DNA of 64,000 nt from an uncultured Eubacteriales bacterium. GTDB lineage: Bacteria > Bacillota > Clostridia > Saccharofermentanales > Saccharofermentanaceae. Position 1 is the stretch's first letter; each line of letters opens with the position of its first letter. Below the pieces are notes generated by a model. It had not been told where the DNA came from and did no database searches. It saw only the letters and a program-made list of their open reading frames with translations. Where the stretch lies: assembly GCA_900314745.1 (NCBI GenBank), contig OMWK01000017.1, positions 1-64,000 of the forward strand, written 5' to 3'. Shown here piece by piece: positions 36,767 through 44,173 of this stretch. Both the position numbers and the translations under genes were made by a program.

Positions 36767-36801
36767 CTCCGCTTACTGTGAAATTGATGTCTCCTACAAG
36801 A
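36716..36801. repeat. 43-bp perfect tandem duplication inside the surface-protein gene
   Basis: Two adjacent identical 43-bp units (36716-36758 and 36759-36801, beginning TCCGTCAACTCCGC) lie within the coding region. Because 43 is not a multiple of 3, the second copy shifts the reading frame. The unit encodes the DLVGDINFTVSGVDG segment. Confidence 0.92.
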
Positions 36802-39362
36802 TCAAGCGTGACTCCGGACAGAGTCTTCACTACCTTGATATATCCATAAGTATCAGTTGTCGAGGTATACGTGTTCAGGATGTTAACGGTTGCAGGAGCT
36901 ATATTGCTAGGATCAAACCTTACCTGCGAATTGGATGATTCAACACCATTGTATTCAACCGTAAGATCATACTCAGGAACAGAAGCATCAACCTCTTCAA
37001 CATAATATGTCATATTAGGGTCAAGATTCTGAACCACGAGCCTTTGATTCGCTCTAATAGTAATATCCTGCACTGTATCGTAGTAAGAATTACCATTCAA
37101 ATCGTAATATGTTCTAGTTACCGGATTTGCCCATTCATTGAGACTATACACATGAACAATGTAATCACGTGTCGAAGCTTCTGAATAGTTGCCTGCAACA
37201 TTCTTAGTAATTACGATAGAGCCTCTGTCACTTCTTACATATGTATTGGATATGTTCGCAACAGCATTAGGAACATCTGTGGTTAACCGACCCGTTGCCT
37301 GATGAGTTTCATCAAGCAATGTATAACCGTCAATTACTACAGCACTTGCATTGATCTCAACTACAGTATATGTCTTTCCTAATGACAGATGCTCAATCAA
37401 AAAGCTACCGGATTGCTTCCCTGCTGCAACAGTAACCGGAATATCGCAAGGTGTTGTACTCGTATCACCATTAACATCATAGTAAGTCTTCACTCCACCT
37501 TCTTCACTATATACATTGAAGTGATAAGTCTCATCTGAAGTAAGAGTACATCCTTCAACAGTTTTATTGATTGTAAGACTGCCTTCAGTCGGAGTATCAA
37601 GCTGATTAAAGAAAGTACCAAGGTCGAATCTGATACCGGACATAGCAACCCATATATCAGATTCAGATTTGATAGTATCTCCGTGTATCTTGAAAGGAAT
37701 CGAGCCATCTGCTCCGGTAGTCATCTCTGCTCGAACCTGATAAGTATAAGCACCAGTGTCGGAACACGTTACTTTCAAAGCGATCCTTACATGTCCGCCG
37801 GAAACTGAAACACCCTCAATCGTGTGATTAGGGTCCTCCGTTATCTCATAATAGAAAATGCGGGACGGAGCCCCCGGAGCCACATAATGAGAATCAGAAG
37901 GATCAGAAAAGGTCTGAGAAGGCAGAACAACACTACTGTCAGCATTAACACTTCTTGGTACCATAGATCCAATACGCTGAGTAAAGTCAGGATCAGCATA
38001 CTCCTGCCAAGTAAACAAGAAATCTCCTGCCTGGAAATCAACAGAATCGATCCATACTGATTCAGATTCGCTTGCATATGTATATGTAAAGCCTTTGTTC
38101 AATTCAAAATGCATCTGACCGATCGAATCATGGCTTCCGTTGTTGTACAAGAAGTGCATCTCGTCATAAGTAACGACCTTATGCTTAGCAACAATCCAAC
38201 CTGAGGACTGATTCCGCAAATTCACCTCTTGAGCCGCGGGACAAAGAACGACACCACCCATCTGACTGAGATTAACAGTATCGTTAGTCATAATGTTCCA
38301 TATCAGGCCCTGATTAAAATACTGCTGAACCGCTGCAGCATGATCTGTAAGCGATAATATATTGCCCTCTTCATCCACTACTACATCAGAACCATTTTCA
38401 CCTGTTCTTGCAGTAAAGGCAGAAACCAATACTTCATTCGGAGAATCTTCCTTATAAACAGTTAAGAAAGGGCAATCCAGATTAACATCACCTGTCGTTT
38501 CAGGAAAATTAAAAACTACAACAGTAGAAGGTAATTTATGAATCTGAAGAGCGTGTCTTCCCAGAGAATATAGCATCTGGTCAGTAACATGGATATAAAC
38601 AACCTTGTCGGCAAAAGAACGATCATTAAGATAAATGCCATAGTAGTTGTCATAATCAATATTTGTGCCAGCTCCGCCGGATCCGCCGAAATAAGCACAG
38701 TTATCACCATTAGGATTAAGGACATAACCACCATCAACAGCTGCTCTTTCATTCAAGAAACTTGAACGGCCTGTATCAGATGATATTCTGTTTATAAGTC
38801 TATTAACATTATTAGACGCATCGGCATTAACAGCCTGAATAAACCTGGGAGCATTATCCGCATCACCATAACCATCTACAAACTGGAAAGTTTCAGTGTT
38901 AGTTCCTTCATAGGGTCTTGCCGGGAAATTAGTACCAAAAGCATCTTCAGGAGCTTCAAAATACAATGTGCTTGCACGGGTCTTACCCAGCTGAATATAT
39001 GGGTGATAACCTTCTTGATTCGTAAAACCTACACCAATAATAAAGTGTGCTGTTTTGTCAATGACATAGTCAACGTCGTTATTAGACTGACTGCCATAAT
39101 AATTAACAGCAAATGTAGTTTCACTATGAGCTTTCTGCAACAAAGTGTCAGCAACGATTCCATAATCTACCGCACCGCCCAATATAGTCGAATAGTTGAT
39201 CAAACCGGAAGAATCACTCTGACTAGGCCTCCAATCGCCATCCGCGATAACATTATTGTTCCACTGGATCTTAGGAATTATCAGCCACTGCATCAGGATT
39301 GATGCTGTAAGCGCAACTGAAATAAGACCGAATACTCTCTTAGCAGATTTCTTAACTGTCAT
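36720..39362 (-). CDS. N-terminal part of a large secreted surface protein, truncated by a frameshift
   Basis: About 880 residues. It has a signal peptide (TVKKSAKRVFGLISVALTASILMQWL), a large N-terminal region of about 550 residues with no recognised motif but beta-rich sequence, then several repeated Ig/Cna-B-like modules that begin LTINKTVEGCTLTSDETYHF, IVITKNVAGNYSEASTRDY and IKVVKTLSGVTLDLVGDINF. Some modules may carry internal isopeptide bonds. The frame ends in a short junk tail (CRRHQFHSKRS) created by the 43-bp duplication, so the product as read lacks the C-terminal anchor and would be secreted. The start is the ATG at 39360-39362 after GGGGGAAAG; the open frame extends to 39389. 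Confidence 0.82.
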   Translation of the reverse strand: MTVKKSAKRVFGLISVALTASILMQWLIIPKIQWNNNVIADGDWRPSQSDSSGLINYSTILGGAVDYGIVADTLLQKAHSETTFAVNYYGSQSNNDVDYVIDKTAHFIIGVGFTNQEGYHPYIQLGKTRASTLYFEAPEDAFGTNFPARPYEGTNTETFQFVDGYGDADNAPRFIQAVNADASNNVNRLINRISSDTGRSSFLNERAAVDGGYVLNPNGDNCAYFGGSGGAGTNIDYDNYYGIYLNDRSFADKVVYIHVTDQMLYSLGRHALQIHKLPSTVVVFNFPETTGDVNLDCPFLTVYKEDSPNEVLVSAFTARTGENGSDVVVDEEGNILSLTDHAAAVQQYFNQGLIWNIMTNDTVNLSQMGGVVLCPAAQEVNLRNQSSGWIVAKHKVVTYDEMHFLYNNGSHDSIGQMHFELNKGFTYTYASESESVWIDSVDFQAGDFLFTWQEYADPDFTQRIGSMVPRSVNADSSVVLPSQTFSDPSDSHYVAPGAPSRIFYYEITEDPNHTIEGVSVSGGHVRIALKVTCSDTGAYTYQVRAEMTTGADGSIPFKIHGDTIKSESDIWVAMSGIRFDLGTFFNQLDTPTEGSLTINKTVEGCTLTSDETYHFNVYSEEGGVKTYYDVNGDTSTTPCDIPVTVAAGKQSGSFLIEHLSLGKTYTVVEINASAVVIDGYTLLDETHQATGRLTTDVPNAVANISNTYVRSDRGSIVITKNVAGNYSEASTRDYIVHVYSLNEWANPVTRTYYDLNGNSYYDTVQDITIRANQRLVVQNLDPNMTYYVEEVDASVPEYDLTVEYNGVESSNSQVRFDPSNIAPATVNILNTYTSTTDTYGYIKVVKTLSGVTLDLVGDINFTVSGVDGSCRRHQFHSKRS

Positions 39363-39413
39363 TTCTTTCCCCCTACAATTCGGGCACATTACCCTAATAA
39401 TAAAGATATTTTA

Positions 39414-39442
39414 ATAATAGTGCCTGATTGGCACAATTACAA
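39414..39442 (-). promoter_or_regulatory. Promoter of the surface-protein gene with an operator-like palindrome
   Basis: On the minus strand, TTGTAA (39437-39442), a 17-nt spacer and TATTAT (39414-39419). The spacer is filled by a GTGCC-N5-GGCAC inverted repeat (39420-39434). A second overlapping repeat TTGGC/GCCAA (39428-39447) covers the -35. This is a typical layout for a repressor-controlled promoter. Confidence 0.6.
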
Positions 39443-39505
39443 GCCAATTTTCACAATTTCTCCATTATTTTAACAATTTGTTAATTTAATGTGCATTTTA
39501 CACAA

Positions 39506-39540
39506 CAAAAACTCCGAAACACGAGGTTTGCGTTCGGAGT
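39506..39540 (-). terminator. Terminator of the partner-switching operon
   Basis: ACTCCGAA (39511-39518) pairs with TTCGGAGT (39533-39540). On the minus strand TTTTGTTG follows. It lies just past the stop codon of the anti-sigma-like ATPase gene. Confidence 0.8.
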
Positions 39541-39573
39541 CTCACATTTATTTAATGATATAAAACTAGTATC

Positions 39574-40002
39574 TTAGGAAAGTTTCTTTACCAATCTCAG
39601 GATATTGCTACCATCCTTGTACTCATATACAACATCGTCCATCAGCTTCTTCGTCATGAAGATGCCAAGTCCCCCTATCTCGCGCTGATCTGCAGGAAGT
39701 GTTACATCCGGATCATCCTTAGCGAGCGGGTCGTACGGGATGCCGTGATCAACGAATGTGATTGTTACTGTGAGCGGGTTATCAGTTACATCTACGCGCA
39801 CAGTAGCGGGCCCCTTTCCCGGCTGATAGGCATAGTTGGCAATATTGATAAAAATCTCTTCAAGAGCAACATCTATCTGCATCTGAGCCTTCATCGGACA
39901 ATTGACCTGTTCAAGGCGGACATCGACGAACTCAGTTACAGTCGCGAGATTCTCTGCCAAAGCTTCAATCGTCAATTCGTTATTATCAATTACATCTGCC
40001 AT
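39574..40002 (-). CDS. RsbW/SpoIIAB-like serine kinase (GHKL ATPase)
   Basis: This 142-residue protein is a HATPase_c domain of the anti-sigma kinase type: N-box ALEEIFINIANYAY (about 46-59), G1 box DHGIPYDP (about 85) and G2 box GGLGIFMTKKLMD (about 110). In partner switching such kinases phosphorylate a STAS protein and, when free, bind a sigma factor or another target. It is the last gene of an operon containing a STAS protein and a PP2C phosphatase. No sigma factor gene is adjacent, so its final target is unknown. Confidence 0.88.
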   Translation of the reverse strand: MADVIDNNELTIEALAENLATVTEFVDVRLEQVNCPMKAQMQIDVALEEIFINIANYAYQPGKGPATVRVDVTDNPLTVTITFVDHGIPYDPLAKDDPDVTLPADQREIGGLGIFMTKKLMDDVVYEYKDGSNILRLVKKLS

Positions 40003-40026
40003 AGCCCTATTACCTCATAAGTGCTC

Positions 40027-40632
40027 TTAACGAGCTATTATCGTAAGATCAACGATATTGTTCTTGATTCCTACAGTAACTTCCTTCGCGAGACTTGCTA
40101 CGATTGATCTCTCGAGCTCATCCCACTTGTTGGTCTCTTCATTGCTTATTGATTCCTTATAATCGTTAAGAGACCAGAGTATTGGAACAGAGACATCTTC
40201 TTCGAGCGTTCCCATGCCTACATACGAATAACCGGAATTACCGCCGTACTTCTGCTGAAGGTTAATGGCTGAGTCAAAATCGAGGAGACTGTTCTCTATC
40301 ATTTCCCTGATCTTGCCCATAAAGCCCTTAACGGCAGTATTCTCTCCGGAAGTTGACAGTGAAAGCAACTCAGCCTTCTTCTCCTTACTCATGTCGGTTC
40401 TGACATTGAGCTTTACTCTGTACTCTTCAGCATCCTTCTCAAGCCAGAAATATGCTTCAAAGTTAACAGTCATCGCGCGGACCATGCCGATTGTCTCTTC
40501 AGCAAGAAGACGCATGTGCATTGCCTGCTTCTTATCCGGTATCAACGACTTGATAAAGTCGTCAGCTACCAGCAATGCCGCAGCTGCTTTCTCTTCGGTA
40601 TTATCTATGTATAGCTCTTCGGTGCGAATCAT
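40027..40632 (-). CDS. Degenerate GHKL-like protein (paralogue 2 in the partner-switching operon)
   Basis: This protein of about 201 residues is not recognised. It is clearly paralogous to the product of 40976-41587: LLAEETIGMVRAM versus LLTEETIGLLRGI; STSGENTAVKGFMGKIREMI versus SSSGENSSVKGFTGKLREMI; WDELERSIVASLAKEVTVGIK versus WDTLERSIIANIADEIKVGIQ. The first motif aligns with the GHKL N-box, but the Asn is missing and so are the DxGxG and G2 loops. I infer a GHKL-like fold that may not bind ATP normally. The start is the ATG at 40630-40632, GAGG 6 nt upstream, 8 nt after the STAS stop codon. Confidence 0.75.
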   Translation of the reverse strand: MIRTEELYIDNTEEKAAAALLVADDFIKSLIPDKKQAMHMRLLAEETIGMVRAMTVNFEAYFWLEKDAEEYRVKLNVRTDMSKEKKAELLSLSTSGENTAVKGFMGKIREMIENSLLDFDSAINLQQKYGGNSGYSYVGMGTLEEDVSVPILWSLNDYKESISNEETNKWDELERSIVASLAKEVTVGIKNNIVDLTIIAR

Positions 40633-40640
40633 ATGAATCC

Positions 40641-40940
40641 TCACTCAAGAGTAAGAATATCTGTAAAACCTGTTACCTCAAATATCTCCTTAACTTCGTC
40701 GGAAACATTCTTAACAACCATTCTGCCCTGCTTATTCATTATCTTCTGAGCAGCGAGAAGCACACGAAGTCCGGCACTCGAGATATACTCAAGCTTTGCA
40801 AAATCGAAGATAAGAGTCTCTACGTCTGCAAGCTCTGTTCTTACGATTTCCTCAAGCTGAGGTGCCGTTCCTGTATCAAATCTTCCCTCTAATGTAATCT
40901 TAAGGCTCTTAGCTTCTCTGAATTTAGTAATGTTGAGCAT
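40641..40940 (-). CDS. STAS-domain anti-sigma factor antagonist
   Basis: This 99-residue single STAS domain starts MLNITKFREAKSLKITLEGRFD and carries LIFDFAKLEYISSAGLRVLLAAQKIM, where the Ser of YISSAGLR is the expected phosphorylation site. It is a SpoIIAA/RsbV-type switch protein: dephosphorylated by the PP2C phosphatase and phosphorylated by the RsbW-like kinase of the same operon. It lies between the two paralogous unknown genes. Confidence 0.92.
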   Translation of the reverse strand: MLNITKFREAKSLKITLEGRFDTGTAPQLEEIVRTELADVETLIFDFAKLEYISSAGLRVLLAAQKIMNKQGRMVVKNVSDEVKEIFEVTGFTDILTLE

Positions 40941-40975
40941 TTGATAACTTCCTTTCCTAATATCAAATAATTATA

Positions 40976-41587
40976 TCAAAAATGCTTGTAAACTGTAATC
41001 TCTACTCTGGATCCCTGGATTCCGACCTTAATCTCATCAGCGATATTGGCAATGATGGATCTCTCGAGGGTATCCCACTCCTTCTTATCACCGTTTTTCT
41101 TAACATTCTCGCTGTACTTCTCCATGGACCACATATATGCCTGCGCGGCTGCTGTCGTCTCGGATACTGAGGATGGTGTGCTCATGGTCATAAGGCCCAT
41201 CGAAAAGCCTGACACCAGCGTATGTCCGATAGTTCCGGGCAGAACCATCGTAGCTATCATCTCACGGAGCTTGCCTGTAAATCCCTTTACTGAAGAGTTC
41301 TCGCCGCTTGAAGAAGACTCGAGAAGCTGCTTATGCATCTTGCTGTCCATAACTACGTCGCCCTCAAGCTTAAGGGTAAACTCTCTTCCATACTGCTTAA
41401 CGGAATAATCTGCAGTTACTTCACCGGCAATTCCTCTAAGAAGTCCGATTGTCTCTTCGGTAAGGAGACGAAGTCTTACCTGCTCCTTATTATCGAGTCC
41501 TACTTCCTTGCCAAGACTGTCAGTAATTGATAAAGCCTCAACAAAACCTTCACCGGTACTCTTGATAGTTACATGCTCTTCTTTCAT
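40976..41587 (-). CDS. Degenerate GHKL-like protein (paralogue 1 in the partner-switching operon)
   Basis: This 203-residue protein has no family I can name. Its order of elements is an N-terminal strand/helix, RLLTEETIGLLRGIAGEV (N-box-like), the strand REFTLKLEGDVVMD, a conserved SSSGENSSVKGFTGKLREMI segment, a variable middle with a hydrophobic, Gly/Met/Ser-rich stretch (GTIGHTLVSGFSMGLMTMS) and a C-terminal helix/strand with WDTLERSIIANIADEIKVGIQ. It resembles the protein of 40027-40632 throughout. Its place directly after the phosphatase gene suggests a role in the same switch, perhaps as an adaptor or decoy kinase. That is inference. Confidence 0.75.
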   Translation of the reverse strand: MKEEHVTIKSTGEGFVEALSITDSLGKEVGLDNKEQVRLRLLTEETIGLLRGIAGEVTADYSVKQYGREFTLKLEGDVVMDSKMHKQLLESSSSGENSSVKGFTGKLREMIATMVLPGTIGHTLVSGFSMGLMTMSTPSSVSETTAAAQAYMWSMEKYSENVKKNGDKKEWDTLERSIIANIADEIKVGIQGSRVEITVYKHF

Positions 41588-41618
41588 CTGCTTATCCTCC
41601 TATAGTAGTGAATATTAA

Positions 41619-43787
41619 TTAAGTGGACGGACCTCTGTACTCGAAGCCGAGCATTGTGAGGTCATCAAACTGTTCCGCATCCTGAACAAAATCATTAACG
41701 GCATTCTTAACCGAATTAAGCATTCCCTCGGGATCCGCATCAGGTGTTGAATTCAAAGCATCAAGCATTCTCCGGGATCCGAACATATTCTCATCTGAAT
41801 CAGTTGCCTCAGGCACACCGTCTGTATACAGGAACAGTCTGTCTCCCTTGCCGAGCATTATCTCGTACTCACTGTATACGGTGTCTTCCATAGCGCCTAC
41901 GGCCAGACTGTGCTTATCCTTATAAATCTCATACTGACCGTCCGCTCTCTTAATAACAGGATACTCATGTCCCGCATTAGATGCCGTGAGTTTACCGGTG
42001 GATATCTCAACAATACCTACCCAAACGGTAACGAACATCTCGACGAGGTTGTTGGAACAAAGAGCTTCATTTGTCTTCTCCAATATCTCAGAAGGAGACT
42101 TACCGAGCATTGCACAGCTCTGAAGGATGGTCTTGGAAATCATCATGAACAGAGCTGCCGGAATCCCCTTGCCGGATACATCCGCCACAACAAGGCCAAG
42201 ATGGTCGTCATCAATGAGATAGTAATCGTAGAAATCTCCTCCTACTTCCCTCGCAGGATCCATCATGGCATAGATATCAAACTCAGTACGGTGCGGGAAC
42301 GGAGGGAAAACGTGAGGAAGCATCGAAGCCTGTATTGCCTTCGCGAGCGACAGTTCCGTACCGATACGCTCCTTCTCCTTCGTGATCTCGGTGATGTCCT
42401 CGATGTACTTCTTCGTCTTCTTCGAGAGCTCATCAAAAGACTCGGCAAGCACCTGGATCTCGTCGTTGGTCTTGTACATGTCCTTCATCTCGAAAAGCTT
42501 ACCGGTATTTGCACCCTCAACTATATCCGCAGTCATGGACTCAATCGGCTTAACAAACTTATCGGCCAAGAGGATAAGCGCAACAATACCGAATGTCATT
42601 ACGATGCCGATGAGAAGATAAGTAACGATACTCAGCATCTTGACTCCGCCCCTGTAACTTGAACGGGCTGCATCGTTGATAGTGTCATATTCAGCAAGCA
42701 TCTGATTTGTCGATGCTTCAGTGACATTCTTCTCAATAACAGAAACTACGGTCCAACCTACTGCATCAACCGGACTTCCTACCATGTAGTAATCAACATC
42801 GTTGATGGCAACAATCTGAAGACCGGTGCTCTCCGTAAGGGCACGGGTAACAAAGTCAGCGAGCTGCTGATTGGATGACTCCCTCAGGTCATCGGCAGAT
42901 TCCTCATCACGGATGGTGAACAGACCATTATCCTCAGGAGCAAAGATAACCTGACCATCTTCGTTGATGATCATGTTAAATCCTCCGCTTGTGGTCGTTG
43001 TCTGAACATAATCCTCTATCTCATCGAGGAAAAGATCGATTCCGACTACACCTATAAGCTGGTTATCAACTATGACGGGGGCGGAACAGGTTACGCATGA
43101 CCTGCCGGAGAAAGTATCGTAAATAACACCTGAGAATCTGAGTTCCCCTGCATCAACGGCATCCGTATACCAGGAACGCTCGCGTGCGGGGAAAGCTATA
43201 ATATTTCCGTCTTCATCGTATTTGTTGGCGGAATAAGAATCGACGCACAGTGAAGTGCCGTCTTCGAATCCAAAGTAACAGTTATCCATATAAGCAGAAC
43301 TGCTGCACATGGCGATCATGGTGTTGCTCATGCGTGCTGCGATCGGCAGATACTGGGAACTGCGGTAATCCTCTACGGTCTCATCCCACAAAGCCTGCGC
43401 GGTTATCTCACCATCCAGATCGGGATTGGGAGGATTGAACGCTATGGGCTCGAATGAATTGTGGCTGGAGAACATGTCTTCTGCCAGAGACTGAAGTGTC
43501 ATAACGTCACTTCTGATGTCCTCAAACATATCATCAGATATATAAGCCTGCATCTCGTTAGTCTTGGTCATGGATTCTTCGATGACCTGATGCATGGCAT
43601 TAGTGGAAACATTACTTAAGGCTATCTGCTGCTCCTCTCTGGCAGCAGAAACAGTATTGGAAAGATACTTCGTTCTGTAAAAGGAAACTACGATGATACT
43701 CGCGATAATGAGGACAAAAATAATGAGCACAATACTAAGTATCTTGTGCTTGAGGCCTCCTATCTTGAATCCAAAAAACTTTTTCAT
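41619..43787 (-). CDS. Sensor phosphatase: Cache-HAMP-SpoIIE/PP2C
   Basis: This 722-residue protein has a membrane helix (about 14-36), a large extracellular dCache-like sensor (about 37-390, with RERSWYTDAVDAGELRFSGVIYDTFSGRSCVTCSAPV and IGVVGIDLFLDEI), a second helix (about 400-422), HAMP, a short coiled coil, and a PP2C/SpoIIE phosphatase (about 500-720). PP2C metal motifs: GGDFYDYYLIDDDHLGLVVADVSGKG, NAGHEYP, LYTDGVPEATD and DDLTML. It probably dephosphorylates the STAS protein downstream in response to an external ligand. No Shine-Dalgarno sequence precedes the ATG; TATAAT ends 6 nt before it, suggesting a leaderless mRNA. Confidence 0.93.
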   Translation of the reverse strand: MKKFFGFKIGGLKHKILSIVLIIFVLIIASIIVVSFYRTKYLSNTVSAAREEQQIALSNVSTNAMHQVIEESMTKTNEMQAYISDDMFEDIRSDVMTLQSLAEDMFSSHNSFEPIAFNPPNPDLDGEITAQALWDETVEDYRSSQYLPIAARMSNTMIAMCSSSAYMDNCYFGFEDGTSLCVDSYSANKYDEDGNIIAFPARERSWYTDAVDAGELRFSGVIYDTFSGRSCVTCSAPVIVDNQLIGVVGIDLFLDEIEDYVQTTTTSGGFNMIINEDGQVIFAPEDNGLFTIRDEESADDLRESSNQQLADFVTRALTESTGLQIVAINDVDYYMVGSPVDAVGWTVVSVIEKNVTEASTNQMLAEYDTINDAARSSYRGGVKMLSIVTYLLIGIVMTFGIVALILLADKFVKPIESMTADIVEGANTGKLFEMKDMYKTNDEIQVLAESFDELSKKTKKYIEDITEITKEKERIGTELSLAKAIQASMLPHVFPPFPHRTEFDIYAMMDPAREVGGDFYDYYLIDDDHLGLVVADVSGKGIPAALFMMISKTILQSCAMLGKSPSEILEKTNEALCSNNLVEMFVTVWVGIVEISTGKLTASNAGHEYPVIKRADGQYEIYKDKHSLAVGAMEDTVYSEYEIMLGKGDRLFLYTDGVPEATDSDENMFGSRRMLDALNSTPDADPEGMLNSVKNAVNDFVQDAEQFDDLTMLGFEYRGPST

Positions 43788-43793
43788 GCATCA

Positions 43794-43799
43794 ATTATA
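43794..43799 (-). promoter_or_regulatory. -10 element placed for a leaderless transcript of the sensor phosphatase
   Basis: A perfect TATAAT on the minus strand is separated from the ATG by only 6 nt. The expected start site therefore falls at or beside the A of the start codon. No -35 is obvious and no ribosome-binding site is seen. Confidence 0.5.
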
Positions 43800-43835
43800 T
43801 ATTATTAATCGCAAAACAAAAATGAAGAATACGTT

Positions 43836-43872
43836 AATAGCGGCCGTGCATACAAATGTTACGACCGCTATT
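43836..43872 (-). terminator. Hairpin after the feo operon
   Basis: AATAGCGG (43836-43843) pairs with CCGCTATT (43865-43872), with further CGT/ACG pairing inside. It lies downstream of feoC. The T tract after it is poor, so it is a weak terminator or an RNA-stabilising stem. Confidence 0.5.
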
Positions 43873-43907
43873 GAACTTATTAATTATTATTCACGCCTGA
43901 ACAGGTT

Positions 43908-44168
43908 TTAAGTGATTACCTCCCACATTACTCCCATGTTCTTGAACCCGCCTTCCGGCATGCAGCCCGGGCAGGTCTTGGTTCCCTGCCCTCCCGAGCA
44001 CCCGGAACAGCTTCCGCACGCTGAGAATTCAATCCTCCGGATGACACCGGACATCTCGAGAAACTCGATGTCCCTTTGCACCTGAGACTCACTCATACCG
44101 AGTTCAGCCGCAAGCATCGATACAGAACGGGACTTACCGTCTTTAAGAAGATTCATCAATTCCTTCAT
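43908..44168 (-). CDS. FeoC-like winged-helix protein with a cysteine cluster
   Basis: This protein of about 86 residues starts MKELMNLLKDGKSRSVSMLAAELGMSESQVQRDIEFLEMSG, a winged-helix DNA-binding or FeoC-type fold. It ends with a cysteine-rich segment (CGSCSGCSGG and CPGC) that may bind an Fe-S cluster or metal. In other bacteria FeoC modulates FeoB stability or transcription. The open frame begins at 44261, but that part overlaps feoB; the ATG at 44166-44168 is 5 nt after the feoB stop codon and is the sensible start. Confidence 0.8.
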   Translation of the reverse strand: MKELMNLLKDGKSRSVSMLAAELGMSESQVQRDIEFLEMSGVIRRIEFSACGSCSGCSGGQGTKTCPGCMPEGGFKNMGVMWEVIT

Positions 44169-44173
44169 AGAAG

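Noticed and set aside
39428..39447. Possible sigma-54 promoter (TTGGCAC followed by a GC element)
   Set aside because: The -12 element does not match TTGCA at the required spacing. A TTGTAA-17-TATTAT housekeeping promoter explains the site better.
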